From the NCBI RefSeq assembly GCF_019924045.1, contig NZ_JAHXBN010000017.1, positions 254,063 through 318,062 of the forward strand: a DNA stretch of 64,000 nucleotides, read 5' to 3'. This DNA comes from Dyadobacter fermentans. Its GTDB lineage: Bacteria; Bacteroidota; Bacteroidia; Cytophagales; Spirosomataceae. This document shows, piece after piece, positions 8,261 to 17,311 of this stretch (the first letter of the stretch is position 1; each line of letters starts with the position of its first letter). The translations under genes were made by a program, and so were the position numbers. The notes beneath the pieces were generated by a model that was not told where the DNA came from, searched no databases, and saw nothing but the letters and a program-made list of their open reading frames with translations.

Positions 8261-10012
8261 ATGTCTTCGAATTACGATAAATACCCCTTTATAGAAGTAA
8301 GCAAATCATCCGACAAGTGCTTTGTGGGCTGGGCCGGTATTTTTGGGGAGATAGTGCGCTTTGTTCAGGAAACAGGTCAGCCGAAGTGCGTGGTTTGCAT
8401 GGATGTGTACCACGGGGTCGATACCGGCCCGGTGCGCGAAGCAATCGGGCGGTATGTGCCTGCGGCCACGGTGATCCATACCGGCGGTGCGCTTAAAAGC
8501 GTATCCGGGATCGGGGCAATGGTGTACCCGTTTGTGACCGATGACCAGGTCTTCGGGAAAATGAATGACCTGGAAATGGTCGATTTTTTTGATACGGACG
8601 AGCTGGAACGAGTGCGCGGGCAAATTCGCGCCATCGAGTCGGGTATAGTGATCGTTTATGGCGAGGGTGCTTCGCTTTTTGCGGATGCCGACCTGCTTGT
8701 TTACGCCGATCTGGCGCGCTGGGAAATCCAGAAAAGAATGAAGCGCGGCGTAGTCGGTAATTTCGGAATGGACAACGCCGATGATCAGTTTGCATTGAAA
8801 TACAAGCAAGGCTATTTCCTCGATTGGCGGGTTTTTGATCGGCATAAACTCCTTTTCTTTGATAAAATAGATTTCTTCATTGATGCCTGTCAGGAGCACG
8901 AACCCAAAATGGTGGATGCGCAGCTTTACCAAAAAGGGCTCGATGAGGCTGTCAGGAGGCCATTCAGGGTTGTGCCGTTTTTCGATCCGGGACCGTGGGG
9001 CGGGCAATGGCTGAAAGAAGTCGCAGACCTGGATCGCGGAGAGGTTAACTATGCCTGGGGATTCGACTGTGTTCCGGAAGAAAACAGCCTGCTTTTCAAG
9101 TTTGGCGAATGCATTTTTGAACTGCCTTCGATCAACCTGGTGCTTACCCGGCCACGGCAATTGCTTGGGAAGCATGTTTACGGCCTTTTTGGAGCCGAGT
9201 TTCCGATCCGTTTCGACTTCCTCGACACCATGGATGGCGGTAATCTGAGCTTGCAGGTACACCCTACGAGGCAGTACATCAAGGAGCATTTTGGAATGGA
9301 TTACACCCAGGACGAAAGCTACTATTTTCTGGAAGCCGACGAGGACGCGTGCGTATACCTGGGTACGCGCAGGGGCGTGAAAGCGGCAGATATGATCGCT
9401 GACCTCGAAAAAGCCCAGGGCGGATTGGGGGATTTCGATGCGGAAAAGTATGTCAATAAGCTGCCGGTCAAAAAGCATGACCACATTCTGATTCCCGCAG
9501 GCACTATCCACTGTTCCGGCAAGAATGCGGTTGTCCTCGAAATTTCGGCTACTCCCTACATTTTTACTTTCAAATTATGGGACTGGGGAAGGCTGGGCCT
9601 CGACGGAAAGCCGCGTCCGATTAATATCGAGCACGGTAAAAACGTGATCGACTGGGGCAGGGACGAGGATTGGGTGAAAGAGAACCTCTTTAACAACGTC
9701 GAGCAGATTTCGGTAAATGGCCACTCGATGGAAGAATCGACCGGGTTGTTCAATACCCAGTTTATAGAAACCAGGAGGCACTGGTTCGACAGCAAAGTGA
9801 CTCATTATACCAATGGAAACCTGAATGTGGTGAATCTCGTGGAAGGTGACGAAGCCGTGGTAGAAAGCCCCGACGGCCTTTTTGAGCCCTATGTGATCCA
9901 TTATGCGGAGACGTTCATCGTGCCGGCAGATGTGCCGTCGTACACAATTACGCCATCGGGCAGGAGCACAGGGAAGAAATGTGCCACACTGAAAGCCTAC
10001 GTGAGAAAATAG
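8261..10012 (+). CDS. manA: Class I mannose-6-phosphate isomerase with extra N-terminal domain
   Basis: 583 residues, cytoplasmic. The C-terminal two thirds (about 220-583) is a type I phosphomannose isomerase. LSLQVHP gives Gln332 and His334, ESYYFL gives Glu352 and AGTIHCSG gives His417, corresponding to the zinc ligands of this cupin family. It should interconvert mannose-6-phosphate and fructose-6-phosphate. The first ~200 residues are not part of standard ManA (about 310-390 residues). They contain DDQVFGKM, GIVIVYGEGASLF, then DADLLVYADLARWEIQKRMKRG, which looks like the lid/Asp-Arg region of uridine-kinase-like enzymes without a P-loop. A similar segment occurs at the C-terminus of the ROK kinase at 19580. 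The start 2 bp after the previous stop fits tight co-transcription. Confidence 0.88.
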   Translation: MSSNYDKYPFIEVSKSSDKCFVGWAGIFGEIVRFVQETGQPKCVVCMDVYHGVDTGPVREAIGRYVPAATVIHTGGALKSVSGIGAMVYPFVTDDQVFGKMNDLEMVDFFDTDELERVRGQIRAIESGIVIVYGEGASLFADADLLVYADLARWEIQKRMKRGVVGNFGMDNADDQFALKYKQGYFLDWRVFDRHKLLFFDKIDFFIDACQEHEPKMVDAQLYQKGLDEAVRRPFRVVPFFDPGPWGGQWLKEVADLDRGEVNYAWGFDCVPEENSLLFKFGECIFELPSINLVLTRPRQLLGKHVYGLFGAEFPIRFDFLDTMDGGNLSLQVHPTRQYIKEHFGMDYTQDESYYFLEADEDACVYLGTRRGVKAADMIADLEKAQGGLGDFDAEKYVNKLPVKKHDHILIPAGTIHCSGKNAVVLEISATPYIFTFKLWDWGRLGLDGKPRPINIEHGKNVIDWGRDEDWVKENLFNNVEQISVNGHSMEESTGLFNTQFIETRRHWFDSKVTHYTNGNLNVVNLVEGDEAVVESPDGLFEPYVIHYAETFIVPADVPSYTITPSGRSTGKKCATLKAYVRK

Positions 10013-10035
10013 GGATTGGAATTTCGATTATCCAA

Positions 10036-12699
10036 ATGTTACAAAGAGCAAAATTATTGTTTCTGATGGCGCTGGCTTTGCCGGCGTCGGCCCAGAAGAA
10101 TGCGGCTGAACATCCGCAGGTTACGGATATCTGGTTGGTTTTCAAGACCCATTTTGACCTCGGTTTCACTGATTTGCCGGAAAACGTGTTTCAAAGGTAC
10201 CGGGGTGAAATGATGGATGGGGCGATGAAAATCATTGACGATAATGCGCAACTCCCGCCTGAAAAGCGCTTTACCTGGACGGTGCCGGGCTGGCCGCTTA
10301 GCGAGCAGATTCTGGGGCCATTGCAAACGCCCGACCGTAAGCAGAAAATCGAAAAGGCGATCCGGGAAGGCGCGATCGCCGTGCATGCCTATCCGTTCAC
10401 GACCCATACCGAATCGCTCGACTACGAAGATCTGGTCCGTGGGTTGGGATTTTCTTCAAAAGTAGCCCGGGCCTACGGATTACCGTTGCCCATCAGCGCC
10501 AAGTTGACGGACGTGCCCAGCCATTCGTGGGTGTTGCCGACGCTGCTGAACCGAGCGGGCGTTAAATTTCTTCAAATGGGCTGCAACCCGGCGAGCCAGT
10601 ACCCGCGGGTGCCGCCGCTGTTCTGGTGGGAAGGCGCGGATGGATCGAGGATATTGTGTCAGTACACAGCGCTTTATGGGTCGGAGATTAAGCCCGGGGC
10701 CGATTGGCCGTGCCGTAATTACCTGGGTATGATCATGACCAACGATAATGAGGGGCCTCCGTCAAAAGAGCACCTGGATGCTATTCTTCAAAAAATTGCA
10801 ACCGATCTGCCCGGTGTAAGGGTGCATTTGGGGACGTTGGACGATTTCGCCCGCGCCGTTTTGAAAGAGAATCCGGAACTTCCTGTTATCAAAGGGGATA
10901 TGCCCGATACGTGGATACACGGGATTATGGCCAACCCAAAGGAAACCGGGGTGGCAAGGAGAGTCCGGCCGATGGCTCCTGCGCTGGAAGGTTTGAATAC
11001 ACAAATGAAAATATGGCAATTGCCTGTCGCGTCTATTTCGGGTCAATTGGCAAAAGCTTATGAGCAAAGCCTTTTGTACGCCGAGCACACGTGGGGAATG
11101 AATGCGGAATACGGGCCACGGTACAGCTATGGCGAAGATTGGAAAAAATGGATGCGCGAAGCGGAGGCTGAACCCGTACCCGCTAATGGTGACTATTCTC
11201 AATTAAAGAATAGCTCGGCCCGCCGCCCGGAGACGGGTAGCAAGCGAAAATGGCTGCATTCTTATGACGAGAAACGGCAGTACATGATGAATGCAGCGCA
11301 GATTGTGGATGGCGAGCTGGCCCGTCATCTCGAATTGCTGGCGAAGTCGGTCGGTATGGAAGGGAAGCGGATGGTCGTGTACAACCCGTTGCCGTGGAAG
11401 CGGTCGGGGATGGTAGAAATACCCTGGAAAAAGGGGGCGTACTTCCTGGCCCGCGACGTGCCGGCATCGGGTTATATATCATTTTCGGAAAAGGAGATCG
11501 GGCAGGCTGCCCGTACTACAAGCACAGTTTCCGCATTTGAAACGCCGCATTTTAGGGTCGTTTTTGATCTGCAAAAAGGGGGGATTTCGTCACTCGTTGA
11601 TAAAAGGAGTGGTAAGGAGCTGATAGACAGCAGCCAGGGATACGTAGCCGGCCAGTTTCTGCATGAGCGATTCAGCAGCAATGAGGTAGGTGCGTGGTTT
11701 AACCGATACAGCCGGATCAAGGATGGCTGGGGGCTGAATGACCTCGGTAAACCCGGTATGGCCAATGCGGCGCAGGTCCCGTACCTGGCGGTAACCCCGC
11801 AAAACTGGCATATCGATATCACCGGGTCCGATGCGGCCGACATCGCTACATTGATCCCCACCGACACCCGGGGCCTGGGCAAAGGCTACAAGATCGTTTT
11901 CACATTTCCAAAGCACGAAGGTTATGTAGATGTGGAATGGTCTGTGGACTCCAAAACGCCGGAAAAGCATCCCGAAGGAGGCTGGCTGTGTTTCCCGCTC
12001 GCGGTGAAAGAGCCGGTTTTCACGGTGGGAAGGCTCGGAGGAATAATTGATCCATCGAAGGATATCATTGCAGGCACCAACAGGTACCTCATGGCGGTTA
12101 GCTCAGGCGTGGCCGTTACCGGGTCGGACCAATCGGGTGTGGGTCTCTCGCCGATCGATTCTCCATTGATCAGCCTGGGTGAACCGGGCTTGTGGAAATA
12201 TTCGGAGAAGGATGGGCCCCGGAAGGCTGCCGTGTTCGTCAATATCTACAATAATATGTGGAACACCAATTTTCCGCTGTGGCAGGATGGTTCGTGGGGT
12301 GAAAAAGTGAGGATTTGGGGAATCGACGGAAAAACGGAGACGAACCAGGCACTCGTACGCAATGCGTGGGAGGCACGGCTGCCCTTGCTTACCGGCGCAG
12401 CCGACGGTCCCAAAGGCCAGCTTTCCACCCGGCAGGAGGGATTGACTGTTTCAAGAAAAGGCACGCTGGTAACCGCTTTCGGTGATAACCCGGATGGAGC
12501 CGGAACGGTGCTGCGCCTGTGGGAGCAAGCAGGTGAGGCCGGGGATGTAACGGTTTCTTTTCCCGAAAAGTCAAAGTTTACAAAAGCCACTCCGGTCAAC
12601 CTTCGTGGAGAGGTGGCGGGGAAACCTGTTTCCGTGACGCGCGGTAAGCTCCGTTTCTCCCTCGGCGCGTACCAGCCTGCCAGCTTTTTGCTGGAATAA
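10036..12699 (+). CDS. Secreted GH38-like (alpha-mannosidase superfamily, DUF5054-like) hydrolase
   Basis: 887 residues from ATG 10036. The frame stays open upstream to 9979, but only this ATG puts the signal peptide (MLQRAKLLFLMALALPASAQ) at the N-terminus. The mature N-terminus carries KTHFDLGFTD (His39, Asp41), the H-x-D-x-G-[FWY]-T signature near the metal site of GH38/GH57-like barrels. The middle (WGMNAEYG, about 350-360) and the beta-rich C-terminal half (from about 460: MVVYNPLPWKRSG, FRVVFDLQKGGISSLVDKRSGKEL) match the GH38 C-terminal domain pattern. A role as exo-alpha-mannosidase or related glycosidase is inferred from family and from its place 23 bp after manA. The DUF5054 subgroup lacks a firmly known substrate to my knowledge. 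Confidence 0.8.
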   Translation: MLQRAKLLFLMALALPASAQKNAAEHPQVTDIWLVFKTHFDLGFTDLPENVFQRYRGEMMDGAMKIIDDNAQLPPEKRFTWTVPGWPLSEQILGPLQTPDRKQKIEKAIREGAIAVHAYPFTTHTESLDYEDLVRGLGFSSKVARAYGLPLPISAKLTDVPSHSWVLPTLLNRAGVKFLQMGCNPASQYPRVPPLFWWEGADGSRILCQYTALYGSEIKPGADWPCRNYLGMIMTNDNEGPPSKEHLDAILQKIATDLPGVRVHLGTLDDFARAVLKENPELPVIKGDMPDTWIHGIMANPKETGVARRVRPMAPALEGLNTQMKIWQLPVASISGQLAKAYEQSLLYAEHTWGMNAEYGPRYSYGEDWKKWMREAEAEPVPANGDYSQLKNSSARRPETGSKRKWLHSYDEKRQYMMNAAQIVDGELARHLELLAKSVGMEGKRMVVYNPLPWKRSGMVEIPWKKGAYFLARDVPASGYISFSEKEIGQAARTTSTVSAFETPHFRVVFDLQKGGISSLVDKRSGKELIDSSQGYVAGQFLHERFSSNEVGAWFNRYSRIKDGWGLNDLGKPGMANAAQVPYLAVTPQNWHIDITGSDAADIATLIPTDTRGLGKGYKIVFTFPKHEGYVDVEWSVDSKTPEKHPEGGWLCFPLAVKEPVFTVGRLGGIIDPSKDIIAGTNRYLMAVSSGVAVTGSDQSGVGLSPIDSPLISLGEPGLWKYSEKDGPRKAAVFVNIYNNMWNTNFPLWQDGSWGEKVRIWGIDGKTETNQALVRNAWEARLPLLTGAADGPKGQLSTRQEGLTVSRKGTLVTAFGDNPDGAGTVLRLWEQAGEAGDVTVSFPEKSKFTKATPVNLRGEVAGKPVSVTRGKLRFSLGAYQPASFLLE

Positions 12700-12767
12700 T
12701 GCCCCGTTGGTTGCGGGACTTTGATGGGTTCGTTTTGCTTATTATTTCCGGGCGTGGTCAAAATTGC

Positions 12768-12775
12768 TATTTTTG
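12768..12775 (+). promoter_or_regulatory. Possible -7 box of the gntR gene
   Basis: TATTTTTG fits TAnnTTTG and would give a leader of about 20 nt to ATG 12802. No TTTG lies at the usual 19-21 nt spacing, so support is partial. Confidence 0.35.
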
Positions 12776-12801
12776 CTTTTGTCTATCTGCAATCCGTCAA
12801 T

Positions 12802-13533
12802 ATGAAATTTAGTATCGATCACAAGAGTCCTGTTCCTTTGCATATCCAGGCAGAGAACCTATTACGCAACATGATCAACTCTCCGGAGCACCTGGATGGG
12901 AAGTTCTTGCCGAATGAGGTGGAGCTGGCAAAACGGTTGGCCATTTCCCGGTCGACCTTGCGCCAGGCGCTCAACAAGCTGGTATATGAAGGGCTGCTTA
13001 TCCGGAAAAAGGGAGTCGGTACGAAAGTGACGGAGCCGGTAATTAGTTCAAAATCAAAAAACTGGCTGAGTTTTACGCAGGAGATGAATGCGCGCGGAAT
13101 TATCGTCAAGAATTTCGAGCTGCATGTAACCTGGGTGACGCCCGACGAGAAAATCGCCAATTTTTTTGACATCGGTACCGACAAAAAGGTCCTGAAATTG
13201 GAGCGGCTCCGGGGTAAAGCCGAAGGACCGTTTGTGTATTTTATCTCCTATTTCCACCCAAGAGTAGGGCTTACAGGCGAGGAGGATTTCAAACGCCCAT
13301 TGTACGACATTCTCGAAAAAGACCATATGGTGATCGCTACGCTTTCCAAGGAAGAGGTGAGCGCGATCGCCGCCGATAAGTTCACCGCCGCCAAGCTGGA
13401 AGTTGAACCCGGAAGTCCCATTCTTTTTAGAAAACGTTTCGTGTTCGACCAGGGCGAACGGCCTATCGAATATAATATTGGCTATTACCGCGCCGACAGT
13501 TTCGTGTATACAGTTGAAAGCGTAAGGGAATAG
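12802..13533 (+). CDS. GntR-family transcriptional regulator, HutC/UTRA subfamily
   Basis: 243 residues from ATG 12802; the frame is open to a TTG at 12721, but homologous sequence begins MKFSIDHKSPVPLHIQAE. The N-terminal winged helix-turn-helix (about 8-80) has FLPNEVELAKRLAISRSTLRQAL and the wing KKGVGTKV, the classic GntR signature. The C-terminal UTRA ligand-binding domain (about 95-240) contains KVLKLERLRGKAEGPFVYF, the SPILFRKR segment and PIEYNIGYYRAD. UTRA regulators usually sense phosphorylated sugars or amino sugars. Encoded between the mannosidase-like gene and susC, it most likely represses this locus and responds to a sugar phosphate such as mannose-6-P (inference). Palindromes resembling HutC/TreR operators lie at 7008, 13817, 19351 and 19541. 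A terminator follows. Confidence 0.93.
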   Translation: MKFSIDHKSPVPLHIQAENLLRNMINSPEHLDGKFLPNEVELAKRLAISRSTLRQALNKLVYEGLLIRKKGVGTKVTEPVISSKSKNWLSFTQEMNARGIIVKNFELHVTWVTPDEKIANFFDIGTDKKVLKLERLRGKAEGPFVYFISYFHPRVGLTGEEDFKRPLYDILEKDHMVIATLSKEEVSAIAADKFTAAKLEVEPGSPILFRKRFVFDQGERPIEYNIGYYRADSFVYTVESVRE

Positions 13534-13560
13534 CCGGACATAATCTTTAAACCTACTCGG

Positions 13561-13605
13561 GAGAGCCGCAGGTCCGTACATGATCGGATAGGCGGCTCTC
13601 TTTTT
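13561..13605 (+). terminator. Rho-independent terminator after gntR
   Basis: Arms GAGAGCCGC (13561-13569) and GCGGCTCTC (13592-13600) enclose a loop that can form a smaller TCCG/CGGA stem. TTTTT follows at 13601-13605. Confidence 0.88.
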
Positions 13606-13793
13606 GTTTATCCATATCATTTCGGCTGGGCAACGGGCTATCATAAAAGGTCAAACGAGTATTAACCAGTCACAGTAATTGTACATACATTTATCGCCCT
13701 TTTGCGTATAGCTCAATGGGTTTCTTGTTTTTGTAGAAGCGTGTATACTTATAAAATTCATACAAAATCAATGAATTATTATTGTTGATATTA

Positions 13794-13825
13794 TTTGTAT
13801 GTTCGAATATATGTTTATATGTTTG
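13794..13825 (+). promoter_or_regulatory. Promoter of the susC-susD unit
   Basis: TTTG (13794-13797), 20-nt spacer, TATGTTTG (13818-13825), an exact match to the Bacteroidetes -33/-7 consensus. Start of transcription near 13832 would leave a leader of about 280 nt before the susC ATG at 14114. Confidence 0.7.
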
Positions 13826-13832
13826 TACATAT
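13817..13832. promoter_or_regulatory. Candidate GntR operator over the susC -7 box
   Basis: ATATGTTTGTACATAT has perfect arms ATATGT and ACATAT around TTGT. It covers the -7 box of the susC promoter and the expected start of transcription, a standard position for repression. The flanks hold more partial copies (TTTGTATGTT at 13794; TTGTACATACAT near 13679). Confidence 0.62.
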
Positions 13833-14113
13833 TAAAGTGCGATTACCGATAATATCATAACCGAATAACGTGAGCCTCGCTCCGAAGGCTACTGCATTGC
13901 TTTTGTTTCGGAAAAGGGCAAAGCAAAAGGCCGATAGGACTGCCTGGTGGAGCAATTGCGGCGTAATGGCCGTGTGCAATCTGTGCAGAATGCAGCGACG
14001 TTTACCTATTACCGTTATACATATCATCAGCAAACCCGGAAGAATTGACGATCATAACCCAGCAGGCTTCCCGGCCGGCAGGGAGGGACTTTATTAATTA
14101 AATCTTGCCTTTT
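13833..14113 (+). other. Long untranslated leader of susC, no gene recognised
   Basis: About 280 bp between the predicted transcription start and the susC ATG. A 75-codon frame (13870-14097) spans most of it. It is rich in Arg, Cys and Ala in no recognisable order, has no family resemblance, and is not supported as a gene. The stretch is less AT-rich than the promoter region upstream, which fits a structured leader, but I could not assign a known riboswitch class. Confidence 0.4.
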
Positions 14114-17100
14114 ATGAAACCAAAACTACTGACTGAAAATGGGCACGGTGCGTCGTGTACCTTGTGGGGGATTGCGTTGATGGGGTTTCTCGCTCCTATG
14201 ACGTGGGCGAATGCCGGTCCGCTCAGTCGCGCCCCGGGCGGGCGTCTGCCAGGCGTACCAACGTCCGGCATTGCCACACATGTAGCACACCCAACCCGGG
14301 CCGAACGAGCCGTTTCCGGAAAGGTTACGGATGAAAACAATGCCGGAATTCCGGGCGTCAACATCCTGGAAAAGGGAACCAATAATGGTGTGGTATCCGA
14401 TCAGGATGGGAATTACTCCATCCGGGTGAAAGACGAAAACAGCGTGCTGGTTTTTTCCTACATCGGCTACACGAGCAAGGAAGTCAAGGTCGGCTCGCAG
14501 TCGGCGATCGCAGTGAAGCTGGATGTCTCGCCCCAGGAACTGAACGACGTGGTGGTGGTTGGCTACGGAACGCAGAAACGGTCGGAACTGACCAATGCCG
14601 TTGTGCAGACAACCGGTGCGGAGATCAAGAAATCCAATGCGGTGTCACTGTCCAACTCGCTCGCGGGCCGCATGGCCGGGGTGTATGTGACGCAACGGAG
14701 CGCTGCGCCGGGTTTCGACGATTCACAGATCCTCGTGCGGGGCGCCGGTACGTATCGCAATACTTCGGCGCTGATCGTAATCGACGGGGTGGCTAATGCC
14801 GATCCCGACGGCTTGAACCGCCTCGATCCCAATGATATCGAATCTATTTCCGTCTTGAAAGACGCTTCTGCGGCTATTTACGGCGCGCAATCGGCGGGAG
14901 GGGTTATTCTTGTTACTACCAAAAGAGGTACAACCGGAAAGCCTGCATTCGACTTTTCTACCACGCAATCATGGCAATCGCCGACGATGAAAGTGAAGTC
15001 GGCCGATGCATTCCAGTATATGAAGGTGCTGAACGACAGAAGAGCGCTGGAAGGAACGCCGCCGGACTTTCCCGATGCATTGGTAGAGGCATTCAGAACA
15101 GGCCAGCGCCGGCCGGAAAACTGGTGGAATGCCCTTATTGGCCCGCCGGTGCGGCAAACACGCTACTCGCTCACCATGCGGGGAGGTACCGACCGAGTGA
15201 GGTATTTCCTGTCGTTGGGTACGGCTTCGCAAGGCGGTATCCTGCGTGGTGATACCAAGTCGAAGCTGAGACAATACAACGTAAGGAGTAACATCGACGT
15301 AACGGTAACCAAAGATTTTGAGGTAGGTCTCGATCTTTCAGTTCGTGAAAAATATACCCAGACACCGCAGGGTGGCGCCGGTGGGGAAGTGGGTGCGCTT
15401 GCAAGCACAAGCCCGTTGCAGGAAGCCTATATCGGTGGGGATTACCGCTATCCCGGTGAAGGATGGTCGCATTTGAACCCGGCCGCGCGCCTGCAAAGCC
15501 CCGGCTACCGCAGATACAAGGCCGACGTGGCCAGCGGAACGCTGCGGGCCAAGTACAGCATTCCGTTCGTGAAAGGATTGGCGCTGGACGGTTACCTGTC
15601 GCTGGTTAAAACGGTGGATTACAATAAGCAGTTTAACTACGTATGGCCCTATTATGAGCGTGCTCCGGATGGATCGATTGTGAAAAAGCAATCGAGAACG
15701 GTGGAGGATATTGGTCTGCGGGAGGATTTTAAACAAAGCCTGCGTACCACCGGAAACGTGAAGCTCTCATATGCCACTACGTTTGCACGAGACCATAAAA
15801 TAAATGCATTTGTGGCCTATGAGCAGATGAGTTACAACGACAACCTGTTCTGGGCGCAGCGCCTCGGCTACGATTCGCCGCTCATCGACCAGCTTTTTGC
15901 CGGAAGTACCAACCGGGCGAACTGGAACAATGACGGAACAGCTACCGAATCGGGCCGCCAGAACTTTTTCGGACGCGTGAGCTACGACTTCAAGGAAAAA
16001 TACCTTTTTGGTTTCAGTGCGAGGTATGACGGTTCGCCGATTTTCCCGAAAGAAACCCGGTTTGGATTTTTCCCGCAAGTATCTGCCGGCTGGGTGATCA
16101 GTAATGAGGCCTTCATTCCGAAGAATATCATCAGTAATCTGAAACTGAGAGCATCCTGGGGGCGACTGGGTAACGACCGGGTAAATCCGTTCCAGTACAT
16201 CGCTGCCTATGGCTATGACGCCGGTTGGGTAGTGAATGGGGTGGATGCCCGCGGGATTGCCGTGAAGTCGACACCGAACCCGAATATCACGTGGGAAGTG
16301 AGCGAAAAGACCGATTTGGGTCTGGAAGCGGCATTTTTGAATAACCGCCTGACGTTCGAGGCCGATATTTTCAAAAACAAAACTTCCAATATTCTCGGCA
16401 GAAGGCAGGCTTCGATTCCCAGCTACACCGGTTTGATCCTGCCGGATGAGAACATTGGTAAGATGAACAGCCAGGGTATCGAATTGCAGGCGGGCTACCG
16501 GCACAACTTCTCGAATCTCACGCTGCGTATCAACGGAAATATCTCATATAACAAAAATGAGATTGTCTATTTCGATGAAACCCCTCAGGCCGAGCCTTAT
16601 CAAAAGCTGGAAGGGCAGCCGTTCGGCTCGCGCCTGGTTTACAAGGCCATCGGCATCTACCGGACGCAGCAGGATCTGGACAACAGCGTGAAATATCCGG
16701 GCGCGACTTTGGGCGGGCTGATTTTTGCCGACCTGAACAACGACGGTAAAATCGACAGCAACGACCGTTACATGTTCAATACCACTAATAATACCGATGC
16801 TACCACCGGGGTTACGACCATTTTCCCAAGTACACAATATGGTGTGAGCGTAGGATTGAACTACAAAGACTTCGATCTCACGATGTTGTTGCAAGGCCAA
16901 AGTGGCGCCAAGTTCCGTTTGAGCACAGGATTCAACTCCGGTGCGGGAGGTAATGGTCTGGAATACGTAGCGTTGAACAGCTATTCCAAGGAGAATGTAA
17001 ATGCGGAGTTGCCGATGATCGCTCCGACAGGTCTTGCCAATTCGGACAGCGACTTCTATTACCATAAGGCGACCTGGATGCGCATGAAAAACATGCAGCT

Positions 17101-17299
17101 GGGTTATACGCTTCCCAAAAGCCTGCTTTCGAAAGCAAGGATTACCGCTCTGCGGATCTACGTTTCAGGGGATAATGCATTCATGCTCTTCAATTCGCTT
17201 AAAAAGTATGGCAATGGTGACCCCGAATTCCTAAGCGGAAACGGTGGTGCGTATCCTAATATGAAGACCCTGAGCTTCGGCCTCAATCTTACTTTCTAA
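14114..17299 (+). CDS. SusC/RagA-family TonB-dependent outer-membrane glycan importer
   Basis: 1061 residues from ATG 14114 (a TTG three codons earlier is less likely). An N-terminal signal region (about 1-35) is followed by a carboxypeptidase-regulatory-like domain (about 65-145; AVSGKVTDENNAGIPGVNI). The SusC plug (about 150-270) opens with VVVVGYGTQKRSELTNAV and includes LNRLDPNDIESISVLKDASAAIYGAQSAGGVI. The barrel ends in LSFGLNLTF. SusC proteins form the outer-membrane channel beneath a SusD lid and import oligosaccharides using TonB energy. susD follows after 12 bp. Context (mannosidase-like enzyme, manA, sugar kinase) suggests mannosyl oligosaccharides as ligand, which is inference. 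The unit has a good promoter with an overlapping operator candidate. Confidence 0.95.
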   Translation: MKPKLLTENGHGASCTLWGIALMGFLAPMTWANAGPLSRAPGGRLPGVPTSGIATHVAHPTRAERAVSGKVTDENNAGIPGVNILEKGTNNGVVSDQDGNYSIRVKDENSVLVFSYIGYTSKEVKVGSQSAIAVKLDVSPQELNDVVVVGYGTQKRSELTNAVVQTTGAEIKKSNAVSLSNSLAGRMAGVYVTQRSAAPGFDDSQILVRGAGTYRNTSALIVIDGVANADPDGLNRLDPNDIESISVLKDASAAIYGAQSAGGVILVTTKRGTTGKPAFDFSTTQSWQSPTMKVKSADAFQYMKVLNDRRALEGTPPDFPDALVEAFRTGQRRPENWWNALIGPPVRQTRYSLTMRGGTDRVRYFLSLGTASQGGILRGDTKSKLRQYNVRSNIDVTVTKDFEVGLDLSVREKYTQTPQGGAGGEVGALASTSPLQEAYIGGDYRYPGEGWSHLNPAARLQSPGYRRYKADVASGTLRAKYSIPFVKGLALDGYLSLVKTVDYNKQFNYVWPYYERAPDGSIVKKQSRTVEDIGLREDFKQSLRTTGNVKLSYATTFARDHKINAFVAYEQMSYNDNLFWAQRLGYDSPLIDQLFAGSTNRANWNNDGTATESGRQNFFGRVSYDFKEKYLFGFSARYDGSPIFPKETRFGFFPQVSAGWVISNEAFIPKNIISNLKLRASWGRLGNDRVNPFQYIAAYGYDAGWVVNGVDARGIAVKSTPNPNITWEVSEKTDLGLEAAFLNNRLTFEADIFKNKTSNILGRRQASIPSYTGLILPDENIGKMNSQGIELQAGYRHNFSNLTLRINGNISYNKNEIVYFDETPQAEPYQKLEGQPFGSRLVYKAIGIYRTQQDLDNSVKYPGATLGGLIFADLNNDGKIDSNDRYMFNTTNNTDATTGVTTIFPSTQYGVSVGLNYKDFDLTMLLQGQSGAKFRLSTGFNSGAGGNGLEYVALNSYSKENVNAELPMIAPTGLANSDSDFYYHKATWMRMKNMQLGYTLPKSLLSKARITALRIYVSGDNAFMLFNSLKKYGNGDPEFLSGNGGAYPNMKTLSFGLNLTF

Positions 17300-17311
17300 T
17301 TCAGATAACCT

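Noticed and set aside
8306..9511. 401-codon open frame on the minus strand inside the mannose-6-P isomerase gene
   Set aside because: It is antisense to a gene with clear zinc-site motifs; the composition is that of a shadow frame with no recognisable domain or signal.
13870..14097. 75-codon open frame in the susC leader
   Set aside because: No resemblance to any family, no upstream translation signal, and the predicted promoter makes it part of the untranslated leader. A leader peptide cannot be fully excluded.
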